The notes under the pieces are model-generated. The model searched no databases and was not told the origin of the DNA. It saw nothing but the letters and a program-made list of their open reading frames with translations. DNA of 64,000 nt, taken from contig NZ_FOVP01000002.1 in the NCBI RefSeq assembly GCF_900115165.1, positions 124,001-188,000 of the forward strand. The letters are read 5' to 3'. The DNA is from Roseovarius lutimaris. Its GTDB lineage: Bacteria; Pseudomonadota; Alphaproteobacteria; Rhodobacterales; Rhodobacteraceae. This document shows positions 16,953 to 26,230 of this stretch, piece by piece. The first letter of the stretch is position 1. Each line of letters starts with the position of its first letter. A program made the position numbers and the translations under genes.

Positions 16953-17750
16953 TCAGGCGTCCTTCAGTTCAACCGCAGGGGAATAGGCGATGAAAAACGG
17001 GTTGGCATACCCGTCTTTGCCATAAACCAGCGGCTGGTGATCATCAAATCGCACCACGCGCCCACCAGCCCCCCGCAACACCGCATCACCGGCGGCGGTA
17101 TCCCATTCCATGGTGCGCCCGACGCGCGGGTAAATATCAGCCTCGCCAGTCGCAATCAGACAGAATTTAAGCGAGGAGCCGGCGCTTTTCATGTCCTTGA
17201 CCGCATATTTCCCGATATAGTCATCGGTGGCCTGATCGCGATGCGATTTGCTCGCCACGACCATAAGCGCGGCATTGTCCGGTTCGGACACGCGGATCGC
17301 GCGCAGGGTGCCAAGAGTGTCCTTGTGGAACGGGCCGTCTTCTTCAACCGCGCTGCCGTCGGCCAGAGTAAAGAACATCCGCTCTTTGGCGGGCGCATAG
17401 ACCACACCGCGCGTTGGCACGCCGTTTTCGACATAGGCTATGTTGACCGTGAAATCGCCGCGCCGGTTGATGAATTCCTTGGTGCCATCCAGCGGGTCGA
17501 CGATAAGGAAGGTCGCGGCCCGCTCGGCATGTGAGGCGGCCTGTTCTTCGGTGACAAGCGTCACATCGGGAAACGCCGCGCGCAACCCGGCGGAAATGAT
17601 CGCATCGGCGGCCTCATCGGCCGCGGTCACGGGGCTATCGTCGGATTTGACCTTCACATCAAAATCGTCGGCTTCGTAAATCTCCATGATCCGATCCCCG
17701 GCCTCCAGCGCCAATCGCCGAAACACCGTGACAAGCTTGTCATAGTCCAA
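16953..17750 (-). CDS. cysQ: 3'(2'),5'-bisphosphate nucleotidase CysQ
   Basis: 265 residues of the inositol-monophosphatase superfamily. Metal-binding motifs are present: EEQ (VTEEQAA), DPLDGTKEF and the C-terminal WDTAAGDAVLRGAGG. It hydrolyses PAP to AMP, which relieves product inhibition of sulfate assimilation and of PAPS-dependent sulfotransferases; one such sulfotransferase is found at 43.2-44.0 kb. It is followed at 2 nt by kdsB. Confidence 0.92.
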   Translation of the reverse strand: MDYDKLVTVFRRLALEAGDRIMEIYEADDFDVKVKSDDSPVTAADEAADAIISAGLRAAFPDVTLVTEEQAASHAERAATFLIVDPLDGTKEFINRRGDFTVNIAYVENGVPTRGVVYAPAKERMFFTLADGSAVEEDGPFHKDTLGTLRAIRVSEPDNAALMVVASKSHRDQATDDYIGKYAVKDMKSAGSSLKFCLIATGEADIYPRVGRTMEWDTAAGDAVLRGAGGRVVRFDDHQPLVYGKDGYANPFFIAYSPAVELKDA

Positions 17751-17886
17751 AACACCATTCCTTTTATGCGCGACGCAACCCGGCGCCGTTAATAGATAGA
17801 TTACCTGCCCTCCCTTATGATACGCTCACTTCGGGACGACAAGAAACCCACGCAAGAAAACCACAGGCAACCGGGTACAATCGACC

Positions 17887-18708
17887 ATGTTCAGAAGTGC
17901 CAGACCAAGATCAACCCTTCAGTCGGTCATTATCATCTCCGAACTGATTTATCATTCAGTGGTCCGAAACATCCGCAAAGGCCACAGCAATGCGGTCATG
18001 GCCCTGGTGATGAACATCCTGACCGCCGTGATCATGGTGATGTCCTTTTACCTGATGTTCACGGTGCTTGGCATTCGGGGCGCAAAAATGCGCGGCGATT
18101 TCCTGTTGTTCATGATGTCGGGCATTTTCATGTACATGACACATATCAAGGCCGTGAGTGCGGTCGTCGGGGCCGAGGGGCCCTCATCGCCGATGATGCA
18201 GCATGCGCCGATGAACACCATCATCTCGATAAGTGCCGCCGCCATCAGCGCGCTTTATATTCAGGTCTTGTCGATGTTCATCATCCTGTTCGTCTATCAC
18301 GTCGGCTTTACGCCATTTGAAGTTGAACGCCCGATCGCGGCCTTTGGTATGGTGTTGCTGTCATGGTTTAGCGGCGTTGCGATCGGTCTTGTGCTGCTTG
18401 GCATAAAACCCTGGTTCCCGACCTTTGTGTCACTGTTCGTCACCATCTATCAACGCGCCAATATGATTGCCTCGGGCAAGATGTTCGTGGTCAACACCCT
18501 GCCCGCCTTTATGGTCAACATGTTTGACTGGAACCCGCTGTTTCATATCATTGATCAGGCACGCGGGTTTACCTTCATTAATTATATGCCGCACAAAACA
18601 TCGCTGGACTATCCGATCTATGTTTCTATCACCTTTCTGGTGATCGGCCTTATGGGCGAATTCTACACCCGGCAATATGCCTCCAGTAGCTGGAATGCCC
18701 GGCGCTAA
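17887..18708 (+). CDS. ABC-2 type transporter permease (polysaccharide-export-like), no ATPase partner nearby
   Basis: 273 residues with about six hydrophobic segments in the ABC-2/KpsM-like arrangement (first near residue 35, last near 250). No Walker-type ATPase gene adjoins it. The neighbouring kdsB, galE and galU suggest a role in export of a surface glycan, but this is inference from context. The ribosome site is weak. The 3' end overlaps the stop of the AlkB-type gene on the other strand by 4 nt. Confidence 0.72.
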   Translation: MFRSARPRSTLQSVIIISELIYHSVVRNIRKGHSNAVMALVMNILTAVIMVMSFYLMFTVLGIRGAKMRGDFLLFMMSGIFMYMTHIKAVSAVVGAEGPSSPMMQHAPMNTIISISAAAISALYIQVLSMFIILFVYHVGFTPFEVERPIAAFGMVLLSWFSGVAIGLVLLGIKPWFPTFVSLFVTIYQRANMIASGKMFVVNTLPAFMVNMFDWNPLFHIIDQARGFTFINYMPHKTSLDYPIYVSITFLVIGLMGEFYTRQYASSSWNARR

Positions 18709-19313
18709 TCCACCACCCGACAAGTCAGGTTTATCCGGCCTTCGCCCTGCAGCAGGGTGGAGGTGCCCGGCTTGATCCGATCAACGCCGTGATGGCAAAG
18801 TCGCGCTGCGCCGCCCATCACCACCACATCACCAGAGTTGAGCCAGACCGACGAGGTCGCGCCGCCTCTGGTGTCGGTGCCAATGCGAAACAAGGCATCA
18901 TCGCCCAGGGACACGGACAAAACCGGCCAGGCAAAATCGGCCTCATCGCGATCCTGATGCAACCCCATCCGCGCGTCGGCTTTGTAATAGTTGATCAGAC
19001 AGCAATCGGGCATCCTCTGCGGGCTGACCACCGCACGCCAGATATCAAGCACCGCAGGCGGGATCGCAGGCCACGGCCGCCCCGTTGGGTGCGCAGTCTC
19101 ATAGCGATAGCCGCGCCGGTCCGAATACCAGCCATATTTGCCCGCAGATGTCATGCGCACACTCATCGGTTTTCCACGCGGCGTCCGGGGCGTGAAAAGC
19201 GGCGCCTGCGCCACCACAGCGCGCAAATCCTGCACCAGCCCGGCCTGTGCATCGCCGTCAAGCCAGCCTTTGTAAATCTCGCATCCGCGCACGACAAGCG
19301 TCGGTTCTGCCAT
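18705..19313 (-). CDS. AlkB-family 2-oxoglutarate/Fe(II)-dependent dioxygenase
   Basis: 202 residues. The iron ligands appear as H119-x-D121 (LHQDRDE) and a distal His (H174 or H175 in RLCHHGVDR). The 2-oxoglutarate-binding arginines are R193 and R199 (RINLTCR). INYYKADARMGLH is typical of AlkB. Family members reverse N-alkyl damage in DNA or RNA. It is divergent from dnaK across a 212-bp gap. The length is close to E. coli AlkB (216), so an AlkB-like repair role is likely. Confidence 0.88.
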   Translation of the reverse strand: MAEPTLVVRGCEIYKGWLDGDAQAGLVQDLRAVVAQAPLFTPRTPRGKPMSVRMTSAGKYGWYSDRRGYRYETAHPTGRPWPAIPPAVLDIWRAVVSPQRMPDCCLINYYKADARMGLHQDRDEADFAWPVLSVSLGDDALFRIGTDTRGGATSSVWLNSGDVVVMGGAARLCHHGVDRIKPGTSTLLQGEGRINLTCRVVD

Positions 19314-19385
19314 CTTGATCGCCTCTTTTTCGCCGGGCTAAGTGCAAATTAACCCAATTTTGCGGAATCCACACCCATGCACCGC

Positions 19386-19414
19386 TTGCAGGGTTAGATA
19401 GGCCTGCCTATATA
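19386..19414 (+). promoter_or_regulatory. candidate sigma70-type promoter of dnaK
   Basis: TTGCAG (-35, 19386-19391) and TATATA (-10, 19409-19414) are separated by exactly 17 bases and lie about 110 bases upstream of the dnaK ATG. A heat-shock sigma32 reading (CTTGCA with CCTATATA) overlaps it and cannot be excluded. No CIRCE inverted repeat was seen. Confidence 0.5.
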
Positions 19415-19525
19415 CGCCCAGAAACGCGGGATAAGTCTTGACTTGCTCCGTGACTCAACCGGGAACTGATGCCGAAACGGGTCAGGTATCCGCCACATCG
19501 CCTAAGTATGAAGGGATCGAACAAC

Positions 19526-21436
19526 ATGGCCAAAGTTATTGGTATTGACCTTGGAACCACGAACAGCTGCGTCGCCATCATGGATGGCAGCCAGGCACGG
19601 GTAATTGAAAACGCTGAAGGCGCACGCACGACGCCGTCGATTGTCGCGTTCACCGAAAACGAGCGTCTTGTCGGCCAGCCTGCCAAACGCCAGGCCGTGA
19701 CCAACCCCGAAAACACCGTCTTTGGTGTCAAGCGTCTGATCGGGCGTCGCGCCGATGATGCGGATCTGGCCAAGGACAAGAAGAACATGCCGTTCAACGT
19801 CATTGATGGCGGCAACGGCGATGCATGGGTCGAGGCCCGCGGTGAGAAATATTCGCCGAGCCAGATTTCGGCCTTCATTCTCGGAAAAATGAAAGAAACC
19901 GCCGAGAGCTATCTTGGTGAAGAGGTGACGCAGGCCGTCATCACCGTTCCGGCCTATTTCAACGACGCCCAGCGTCAGGCCACCAAGGACGCCGGCAAGA
20001 TCGCCGGTCTTGAAGTGCTGCGCATCATCAACGAACCGACTGCTGCCGCGCTTGCCTATGGTCTGGACAAGGAAAACACCCACACCATCGCGGTCTATGA
20101 CCTTGGCGGCGGTACATTCGACGTGACCATTCTGGAAATCGACGATGGCCTGTTTGAAGTCAAGGCGACCAACGGTGACACCTTCCTTGGCGGTGAAGAC
20201 TTTGACATGCGCATCGTCAACTACCTCGCCGACGAGTTCAAGAAAGAGCACGGCGTTGACCTGACCAAGGACAAGATGGCGCTTCAGCGTCTGAAAGAGG
20301 CGGCCGAGAAAGCCAAGATCGAACTGTCCAGCAGCTCGCAAACCGAGATCAACCAGCCCTTTATCTCGATGGGCTCGGACGGCTCGCCGCTTCACATGGT
20401 TGTCAAATTGACCCGTGCCAAGCTTGAAAGCCTGGTTGGCGATCTGATCAAGGCCTCGATGAAGCCCTGCGCCGCCGCGTTGAAAGACGCCGGCATGAAA
20501 GCTAATGAGGTCGATGAAATCGTTCTTGTCGGTGGTATGACCCGGATGCCGAAAGTTGTCGAAGAAGTGACCAAATTCTTTGGCAAAGAGCCGCATAAAG
20601 GGGTGAACCCGGATGAGGTTGTCGCCCTTGGCGCCGCCATTCAGGCCGGCGTTCTGCAAGGTGATGTGAAAGATGTTGTTCTTCTCGATGTGACGCCTCT
20701 GTCGCTTGGGATTGAAACCCTGGGCGGTGTCTTTACCCGTCTGATTGATCGCAACACCACGATCCCGACGAACAAATCGCAAATTTTCTCGACCGCCGAA
20801 GACAATCAGTCGGCCGTGACGATCCGCGTGTTCCAGGGCGAACGTGAAATGGCCGCAGACAACAAGATGCTTGGCCAGTTCAACCTTGAAAACATTCCGC
20901 CTTCACCGCGCGGCATGCCGCAAATCGAAGTCGGCTTTGATATCGACGCCAACGGCATTGTCTCGGTTCAGGCCAAGGACAAGGGCACCGGCAAAGAGCA
21001 AAAGATCACGATCCAGGCCTCTGGCGGTCTCAGCGACGAGGACATCGAAAAAATGGTCCGCGACGCCGAGGAGAACGCCGAATCCGATAAGGCACGCCGT
21101 GAGTTGGTCGAAGCCAAAAATCAGGCCGAAAGTCTGATCGATTCGACCGAAAAGTCGATGGAAGAGCATGCCGACAAGGTAGACCCGACCACGATCGAGG
21201 CGATCGAGCTTGCGGTTGCGGCGCTCAAAGACGAACTGGAAGGCGAAGACGCGGGCAAGATCAAGTCCGGCATCCAGAACGTCACCGAGGCGGCGATGAA
21301 ACTTGGCGAGGCGATCTATAAGGCAAGCCAGGAAGAAACCGATGGTGAGCCCGCAGCAGCGGATCGCCCCGGCGCCGACGACGATGAAATCCTCGACGCC
21401 GATTTCGAGGATCTCGATGACAACAAACGCGCCTGA
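19526..21436 (+). CDS. dnaK: molecular chaperone DnaK (Hsp70)
   Basis: 636 residues from the ATG behind AAGGGA. The nucleotide-binding domain has [11 protein letters not shown] at the N-terminus, [11 protein letters not shown] near 195 and VGGMTRMP. The substrate-binding domain follows, ending in an acidic tail (DADFEDLDD). It folds and protects cytoplasmic proteins together with DnaJ, whose gene follows 78 nt later after a stable hairpin. The length is standard. Confidence 0.98.
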   Translation: MAKVIGIDLGTTNSCVAIMDGSQARVIENAEGARTTPSIVAFTENERLVGQPAKRQAVTNPENTVFGVKRLIGRRADDADLAKDKKNMPFNVIDGGNGDAWVEARGEKYSPSQISAFILGKMKETAESYLGEEVTQAVITVPAYFNDAQRQATKDAGKIAGLEVLRIINEPTAAALAYGLDKENTHTIAVYDLGGGTFDVTILEIDDGLFEVKATNGDTFLGGEDFDMRIVNYLADEFKKEHGVDLTKDKMALQRLKEAAEKAKIELSSSSQTEINQPFISMGSDGSPLHMVVKLTRAKLESLVGDLIKASMKPCAAALKDAGMKANEVDEIVLVGGMTRMPKVVEEVTKFFGKEPHKGVNPDEVVALGAAIQAGVLQGDVKDVVLLDVTPLSLGIETLGGVFTRLIDRNTTIPTNKSQIFSTAEDNQSAVTIRVFQGEREMAADNKMLGQFNLENIPPSPRGMPQIEVGFDIDANGIVSVQAKDKGTGKEQKITIQASGGLSDEDIEKMVRDAEENAESDKARRELVEAKNQAESLIDSTEKSMEEHADKVDPTTIEAIELAVAALKDELEGEDAGKIKSGIQNVTEAAMKLGEAIYKASQEETDGEPAAADRPGADDDEILDADFEDLDDNKRA

Positions 21437-21452
21437 AGCACGTTAAGGATTG

Positions 21453-21491
21453 ATCGGGGGCGGTTTGGCAACTTTCCAGGCCGCCCCCGAT
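21453..21491 (+). promoter_or_regulatory. dnaK-dnaJ intergenic hairpin
   Basis: Perfect 11-base inverted repeat: ATCGGGGGCGG (21453-21463) and CCGCCCCCGAT (21481-21491) with a 17-base loop. No T-run follows, and the dnaJ ribosome site (AAAGGAG) begins a few bases later. It may stabilise or process the dnaK mRNA, or partly attenuate dnaJ. Those roles are inference. Confidence 0.55.
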
Positions 21492-21514
21492 GATCCGTCA
21501 AAAGGAGATCCCCG

Positions 21515-22669
21515 ATGGCCAAACGTGACTATTACGAAGTGCTTGGGCTTTCCAAGGGCGCCTCGGCGGAAGAGATCAAAAAGGCCTATCGTACAAAGGC
21601 CAAAGAACTTCACCCCGATCGCAATTCCGACAACCCCGACTCGGAACGCCAGTTCAAAGAAGCGGGTGAAGCCTATGATGCCCTGAAAGACCCGGATAAA
21701 AAAGCGGCCTATGATCGGTTCGGTCATGCCGCCTTTGAAGGGGGTATGGGCGGTCCACGTCCCGGTGGCGGCATGGGCGGCGGTCAGGGTGACTTTGCCA
21801 GTGCCTTTTCCGACGTGTTCGATGACCTCTTTGGTGATTTCATGGGCGGCGGTGGGCGTGCCGGCGGTGGCCGCCAACGCGCCGCGCGCGGGTCTGACCT
21901 GCGTTATAACCTGCGCGTCACGCTGGAAGATGCCTATTCTGGCCTGCAAAAAACCATCAAGGTGCCTACCGCCGTTCCCTGTGACGAATGTAACGGCTCT
22001 GGGGCCGAAGGTGGTGGTGAGCCGACAACTTGCCCGACCTGTTCGGGCATGGGCAAGGTGCGGGCGCAACAAGGGTTTTTCACTGTTGAGCGCACCTGTC
22101 CCACCTGTGGTGGATTGGGTCAGATCATCAAGAATCCCTGCAAATCCTGTCAGGGGCAGGGCCGCACGCAAAAAGAGCGGGCTCTTAGCGTCAACATTCC
22201 CGCCGGCGTCGAAACCGGCACCCGCATCCGTCTTGCGGGCGAGGGTGAGGCCGGAATGCGCGGTGGCCCGTCGGGCGATTTGTACATCTTCATTGATGTC
22301 GCCAAGCATGACCTGTTCGAGCGCGAAGAGATGAACCTTTTCTGTCGCGTTCCCGTGTCGGTCACCAAGGCCGCGCTTGGCGGTGACATAGAGGTGCCCA
22401 CCATCGACGGCGGTCGCAGTCGCGTGAAAATCCCGGCCGGAAGCCAATCCGGTCGTCAGATGCGTCTGCGCAGCAAGGGCATGCCCGCGCTTCGTGGCGG
22501 CGGCAATGGTGATATGTTCATCGAACTTGCCGTTGAAACGCCGGTGAACCTGACCAGCAAGCAAAAAGAGCTTTTGCGCGAATTCGAGGCCCTGTCGGAA
22601 GACAACAACCCTGAAAGCAAGACCTTCTTCTCGTCGGTCAAAACCTTTTGGGATGCGATGAAAAGCTAG
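21515..22669 (+). CDS. dnaJ: co-chaperone DnaJ (Hsp40)
   Basis: 384 residues, full length. The J domain carries HPDR (ELHPDRNSD), followed by a Gly/Phe-rich linker. Four CxxCxGxG zinc repeats are visible ([32 protein letters not shown]), then the C-terminal substrate-binding domains. It stimulates DnaK ATPase and delivers substrates. The ribosome site is AAAGGAG. A Rho-independent terminator follows the stop. Confidence 0.98.
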   Translation: MAKRDYYEVLGLSKGASAEEIKKAYRTKAKELHPDRNSDNPDSERQFKEAGEAYDALKDPDKKAAYDRFGHAAFEGGMGGPRPGGGMGGGQGDFASAFSDVFDDLFGDFMGGGGRAGGGRQRAARGSDLRYNLRVTLEDAYSGLQKTIKVPTAVPCDECNGSGAEGGGEPTTCPTCSGMGKVRAQQGFFTVERTCPTCGGLGQIIKNPCKSCQGQGRTQKERALSVNIPAGVETGTRIRLAGEGEAGMRGGPSGDLYIFIDVAKHDLFEREEMNLFCRVPVSVTKAALGGDIEVPTIDGGRSRVKIPAGSQSGRQMRLRSKGMPALRGGGNGDMFIELAVETPVNLTSKQKELLREFEALSEDNNPESKTFFSSVKTFWDAMKS

Positions 22670-22694
22670 GCCCGAAAATGACATAATAACCGTG

Positions 22695-22726
22695 AAAAGG
22701 TGCGCTTGACGGCGCGCCTTTTCTTT
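22695..22726 (+). terminator. terminator after dnaJ
   Basis: The 11-bp stem AAAAGGTGCGC / GCGCGCCTTTT (one G-T pair) with a 6-base loop is followed by CTTTT, a good Rho-independent terminator. It separates the dnaKJ unit from radC. Confidence 0.7.
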
Positions 22727-22771
22727 TGCGCGATTAACCATTCGCTAACCCTGATCGGGCAGGGTTTTGCC

Positions 22772-23536
22772 ATGAGTGATCCGCGCGCCTTTTCCGAAAT
22801 GCCCTTGCCGCTTTTTGACGGCGACGAGGCCATTGAGGCCGCGCCGTTGGTTCCCGGCAAACAGCCCTCATATATTCGCGATCATCGCCAGCGGCTGCGC
22901 GCGCGATTTCTGAGCGGTGGTGCACAGGCAATGCCCGATTACGAGTTGTTGGAATTGGTTCTGTTCCGCGCAATCCCGCGTCGGGATGTAAAACCCCTCG
23001 CGCATCAGCTTATCGAGACATTTGGCGATTTCAACGGCGTTCTCTCGGCGGCCCCGGATCAACTTGCCGCTCTGCCCGGCATCGCAGAGGCGGTGATCAC
23101 CGAGCTCAAGATTATCGAGGCCGCCGCGCATCGCCTGTCGCGGGCCAAGGTGTTGCGACGTCAGGTGCTCTCGTCTTGGGATGCGCTTCTGGACTATTGC
23201 CACACCACCATGGCGCATCGCGAAACCGAACAGTTCCGGGTGTTCTTTCTCGACCGCAAGAACATCCTGATTGCCGATGAGGAACAGGCCCAGGGCACGG
23301 TTGATCATGTGCCTGTCTATCCGCGTGAGGTGGTGAAACGCGCGCTTCAGCTGAATGCCAGCGCGCTTATCCTGGTGCATAACCACCCCTCGGGCGATCC
23401 GACGCCATCGCAGGCCGATATCACAATGACCCGTCAGATCGAGGCCGCAGCGGCGACCATGGGCATCACTCTGCATGATCACATCATCATCGGGAAGTCC
23501 TGCGAAATCAGCTTTCGCTCGGACGGTCACCTGTGA
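22772..23536 (+). CDS. radC: RadC-family JAB/MPN-domain protein
   Basis: 254 residues, starting at the ATG of MSDPRAFSEM; an in-frame extension back to 22700 runs through the dnaJ terminator and was rejected. An N-terminal UPF0758 helix-hairpin region (YELLELVLFRAIPRRDVKPLA) precedes the JAMM metal motif HNHPSGDPTPSQAD. The family name implies DNA repair, but its biochemical role is not settled. It ends 35 nt from a convergent gene. Confidence 0.9.
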   Translation: MSDPRAFSEMPLPLFDGDEAIEAAPLVPGKQPSYIRDHRQRLRARFLSGGAQAMPDYELLELVLFRAIPRRDVKPLAHQLIETFGDFNGVLSAAPDQLAALPGIAEAVITELKIIEAAAHRLSRAKVLRRQVLSSWDALLDYCHTTMAHRETEQFRVFFLDRKNILIADEEQAQGTVDHVPVYPREVVKRALQLNASALILVHNHPSGDPTPSQADITMTRQIEAAAATMGITLHDHIIIGKSCEISFRSDGHL

Positions 23537-23570
23537 CACTCATCCGGCCCTTGCGCGCCGGTCTCGTGGA

Positions 23571-25130
23571 TCAGCGCACCCAGACCTCAACCCGGCGGTT
23601 CACCTGTCGCCCCCATGCGGTATCGTCACAGGCCATCGGCATGGCTTCGCCAAAGGCATCTATTTCGACCGTGATCCGGTCAAAATTGGCGGTTTCGGCT
23701 GCCCGCTTGACCGCGCGCTCGACGGTTTCGGCACGGCGCCTGGCAATGTCACGGTTGGGCCCTGCCGCCCCGTCCCCGTCGCTGAACCCCACGAACACAA
23801 GTCGGCGCGCATCATAAAGCCCAAGTTCGAGCGCGCGCGCCAGTTGCTCGACGTTCGAACGCGATTGCGCGTCAAGCCGGACCGATGCCGGTTCAAACCG
23901 AAAAGTAGTGGTCAGCCGTTTCAGCGGCGCCAGCACCCGGACCATGCGTTGCAACTCCTGCAAGCCAACCTCGGGCCCGGCCTGTGCGATGGCATTGGCA
24001 AAGCGGTCGCCCTGGGCGTTTATGTCGATATCTTCAGGGGCCTGATCGACAAAACCGGCGCGCCGGATCACCAATTGTGCCGAAGGGTCGCGCAGATAGG
24101 CCAGAAACTCGCGGGCCAACTTGGGAAACCGGCGCGCCGGAAGGTAAAGAAACAGCGGCGCAGTCAGCGGGTAATCCTCGGTTTTGACCGCACGGCGGGT
24201 TGCCGTCAGGGCAAAGCCACAGTCCCCGGTCAGGGCAAGCTCCCAAGTATTGCCTTGCTCGGATCGCGTGGTAAGGCCAAGCGCAAAAGGATCATCCGCC
24301 ACCGCCTCTGCAAAGTCTTCGCCGTTGGCATGGCGGCGCACCCGGTTGTTTTCCGGCAAGCCGCCGGGCCCCAGCAGGTGATCGACGCTGGCCTGACCGA
24401 TACCGGTGCGTTCATCCCAAAGATGCACATCAATCGGCGCATCCGGGCCGCCAAGTGCTTTCCAGTTGGCAAGTCGCCCGGCCAGAACCTCGGCCAGTTG
24501 CGGCATGGTAATGCCCTGCACCGGGTTGCTGGGCGCCACGACCGGGATAAGCGCGTCAAGCGCAAGCACCCGCGCACGCCCCGGCGCCGACAGATCACCA
24601 AGCCCGGCGGCCTTGGCGCGGCTTACCTCATCTGTGCGCGCCTCGCGCAGGGTCATGGCGATATCGGCCTCATTAGCCAGAAGGTCGGCAAACCCCTCAT
24701 CGGTATTGGTCAGGCGAAAGATGAACTCGCCAACAAGCTCGTCGTTTTTGCGGTCCCTGAGGGCATAGCCGATTTCATTACCGCCCTCATCCTGGCGGGT
24801 CACATCATAGTCGCCACGAATGGCAAAGGCCTCGATCAGCGCGGGCATCAGAACCTTGCCAATTGTCGGCGCGCCCGAAAACACGAGCCGTGCCACAAAA
24901 TTTTCAAGGTTGGGGCAACCGGGGCCTTCACAGGCAACGCCCGACCCATCGACCGTCAGCTCGCCGTAGATCGTGTCGAGACGGTAAAACTCGCCGTCAA
25001 AGCCAAGCAGGTTGCCGGAAATTTCGACATCCCCGTCATACGAGCGCAGGGTCACATCCTGCGCCGCCACTGGCAATACCATGGTAAATACAAAAAGTGC
25101 GGCGGTAATCGCCGCACGCACCATTGTCAT
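23571..25130 (-). CDS. exported phosphate-binding-like (PstS-type) domain fused to OmpA domain
   Basis: 519 residues from the ATG with a GGGGA site ahead. A signal peptide (AALFVFTMVLPVAAQ) precedes a region with two cysteines (ACEGPGCPN), then a PstS-like periplasmic binding domain (about 90-380; SGAPTIGKVLMPALIEAF, SNPVQGITMPQLAEVLAG). An OmpA peptidoglycan-binding domain closes the protein (FVGFSDGDG, NRDIARRRAETV, NRRVEVWV). Such chimeras are widespread in Rhodobacteraceae with unknown ligand. It should be a periplasmic, wall-bound protein. It follows the unknown exported protein by 25 nt on the same strand, so they may share a transcript. Confidence 0.82.
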   Translation of the reverse strand: MTMVRAAITAALFVFTMVLPVAAQDVTLRSYDGDVEISGNLLGFDGEFYRLDTIYGELTVDGSGVACEGPGCPNLENFVARLVFSGAPTIGKVLMPALIEAFAIRGDYDVTRQDEGGNEIGYALRDRKNDELVGEFIFRLTNTDEGFADLLANEADIAMTLREARTDEVSRAKAAGLGDLSAPGRARVLALDALIPVVAPSNPVQGITMPQLAEVLAGRLANWKALGGPDAPIDVHLWDERTGIGQASVDHLLGPGGLPENNRVRRHANGEDFAEAVADDPFALGLTTRSEQGNTWELALTGDCGFALTATRRAVKTEDYPLTAPLFLYLPARRFPKLAREFLAYLRDPSAQLVIRRAGFVDQAPEDIDINAQGDRFANAIAQAGPEVGLQELQRMVRVLAPLKRLTTTFRFEPASVRLDAQSRSNVEQLARALELGLYDARRLVFVGFSDGDGAAGPNRDIARRRAETVERAVKRAAETANFDRITVEIDAFGEAMPMACDDTAWGRQVNRRVEVWVR

Positions 25131-25155
25131 CAAATGATCCCCGACTGCTGCGCAA

Positions 25156-26133
25156 CTAGTTTTGCGCAACTTTCAGGTCATTGAACAGATTATTCAACAC
25201 CAGAAAGTCACCAATCCCATCGCAATCGGGCATCGCAAGCACAATATCCTGTACTTCCAGGCCGCTCACCCCATCGGTGGCAATGGTTTGGGCCTCGATA
25301 TCGCGGCCGCAATTGGCAGCGGTCACTTCGGCCTCGACCCGCAGGCTTACGTCTCCGGCGCGCAGCGCGGTTTCGGTCGGGAAGGTATAAACCTCGGCAA
25401 TCAGCGGATTGTCTAGATCGTCAGAGCCGTGGCGGGTCAAAAAGCCCCCCTCGCCACGTGCGGCCCGCCCCATGTCATAGGCGGCGTTGATCCAGACGTG
25501 GCCCTGATCTCCGAAATCAGAGCCGTATTCCAACGCATGAATCTTCATTCCGCTCGCGCCGCCCCATTGCACGACAAAGCGGTCGTAATCGGCAAATGTA
25601 TCGACCGCTGCGGTTGCAATCGCACCCTCACCATTGCCAAAGGAAGCGATGAAAACCGCGTTCTCGGCAAGTGCGGGAACAATCAGGTCGCTATGGCCAT
25701 TTTCATCGGTCGCCTCGGTGAACATCATGCCGTTCTGGTGCAGCGTGAATTTCTCATTGATCATACAGGGCGCATCAAGCGTGACCTGCACCATTGCAGC
25801 GGCCAGCGGTTTTGCCGTCATACTGTATTCGCAGGCAAAGCCCGGTGCGCTCTCTTCCGTGGGCAGATCATCGGCAAGCGGCGCATCCTGCGCCACGGCA
25901 AGTGTCACTGGCGTCGCGGGTAAGGGCGCGGGCTCTGCCATGGCAACCGGCGGCGTCGGCGCCGCAGAGGTCAGCGTGATCTGTGAAATATTGACCTTGG
26001 GTTCACCGGCATCCACCATGCCCGCCGAAACGACATTGGCAGGGCCAGGATGGCTCGCCTGCATGAAATATCCGATGCCGAGGGCACAGGCGAGCGTACC
26101 GCCAGCGGTGATATAACGTCTGTATTTGGACAT
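25156..26133 (-). CDS. exported protein of unknown function next to secA
   Basis: 325 residues, not recognised as a characterised family. An N-terminal hydrophobic segment (YITAGGTLACALGIGYFM) anchors or exports it. A Pro/Ala-rich linker (residues about 50-90) leads to a globular domain with several Cys (FACEY, APCMIN, ANCGRD, MPDCDG) that could form disulfides in the periplasm. Genes like this beside secA in Roseobacters have been labelled translocase, apparently because of position only. Its own promoter could lie in the 97-bp gap after secA. Confidence 0.7.
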   Translation of the reverse strand: MSKYRRYITAGGTLACALGIGYFMQASHPGPANVVSAGMVDAGEPKVNISQITLTSAAPTPPVAMAEPAPLPATPVTLAVAQDAPLADDLPTEESAPGFACEYSMTAKPLAAAMVQVTLDAPCMINEKFTLHQNGMMFTEATDENGHSDLIVPALAENAVFIASFGNGEGAIATAAVDTFADYDRFVVQWGGASGMKIHALEYGSDFGDQGHVWINAAYDMGRAARGEGGFLTRHGSDDLDNPLIAEVYTFPTETALRAGDVSLRVEAEVTAANCGRDIEAQTIATDGVSGLEVQDIVLAMPDCDGIGDFLVLNNLFNDLKVAQN

Positions 26134-26230
26134 AACACTCTCCCATCCCCATTAAGGGTCAATGGTAGAGGCTATTGGTTAAACAAGGCTGTCTTGTGGC
26201 AAAGAAACGGAGTCATTCGGGCGGGGCCAG

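Noticed and set aside
19502-20782. Long open frame (over 400 codons) antisense to dnaK
   Set aside because: A mirror of dnaK codon bias in GC-rich DNA; the opposite strand carries an unmistakable Hsp70 and the antisense protein has no recognisable features.
21443-22741. Open frame of over 400 codons antisense to dnaJ
   Set aside because: Shadow of dnaJ; it runs through the intergenic hairpin and the dnaJ terminator.
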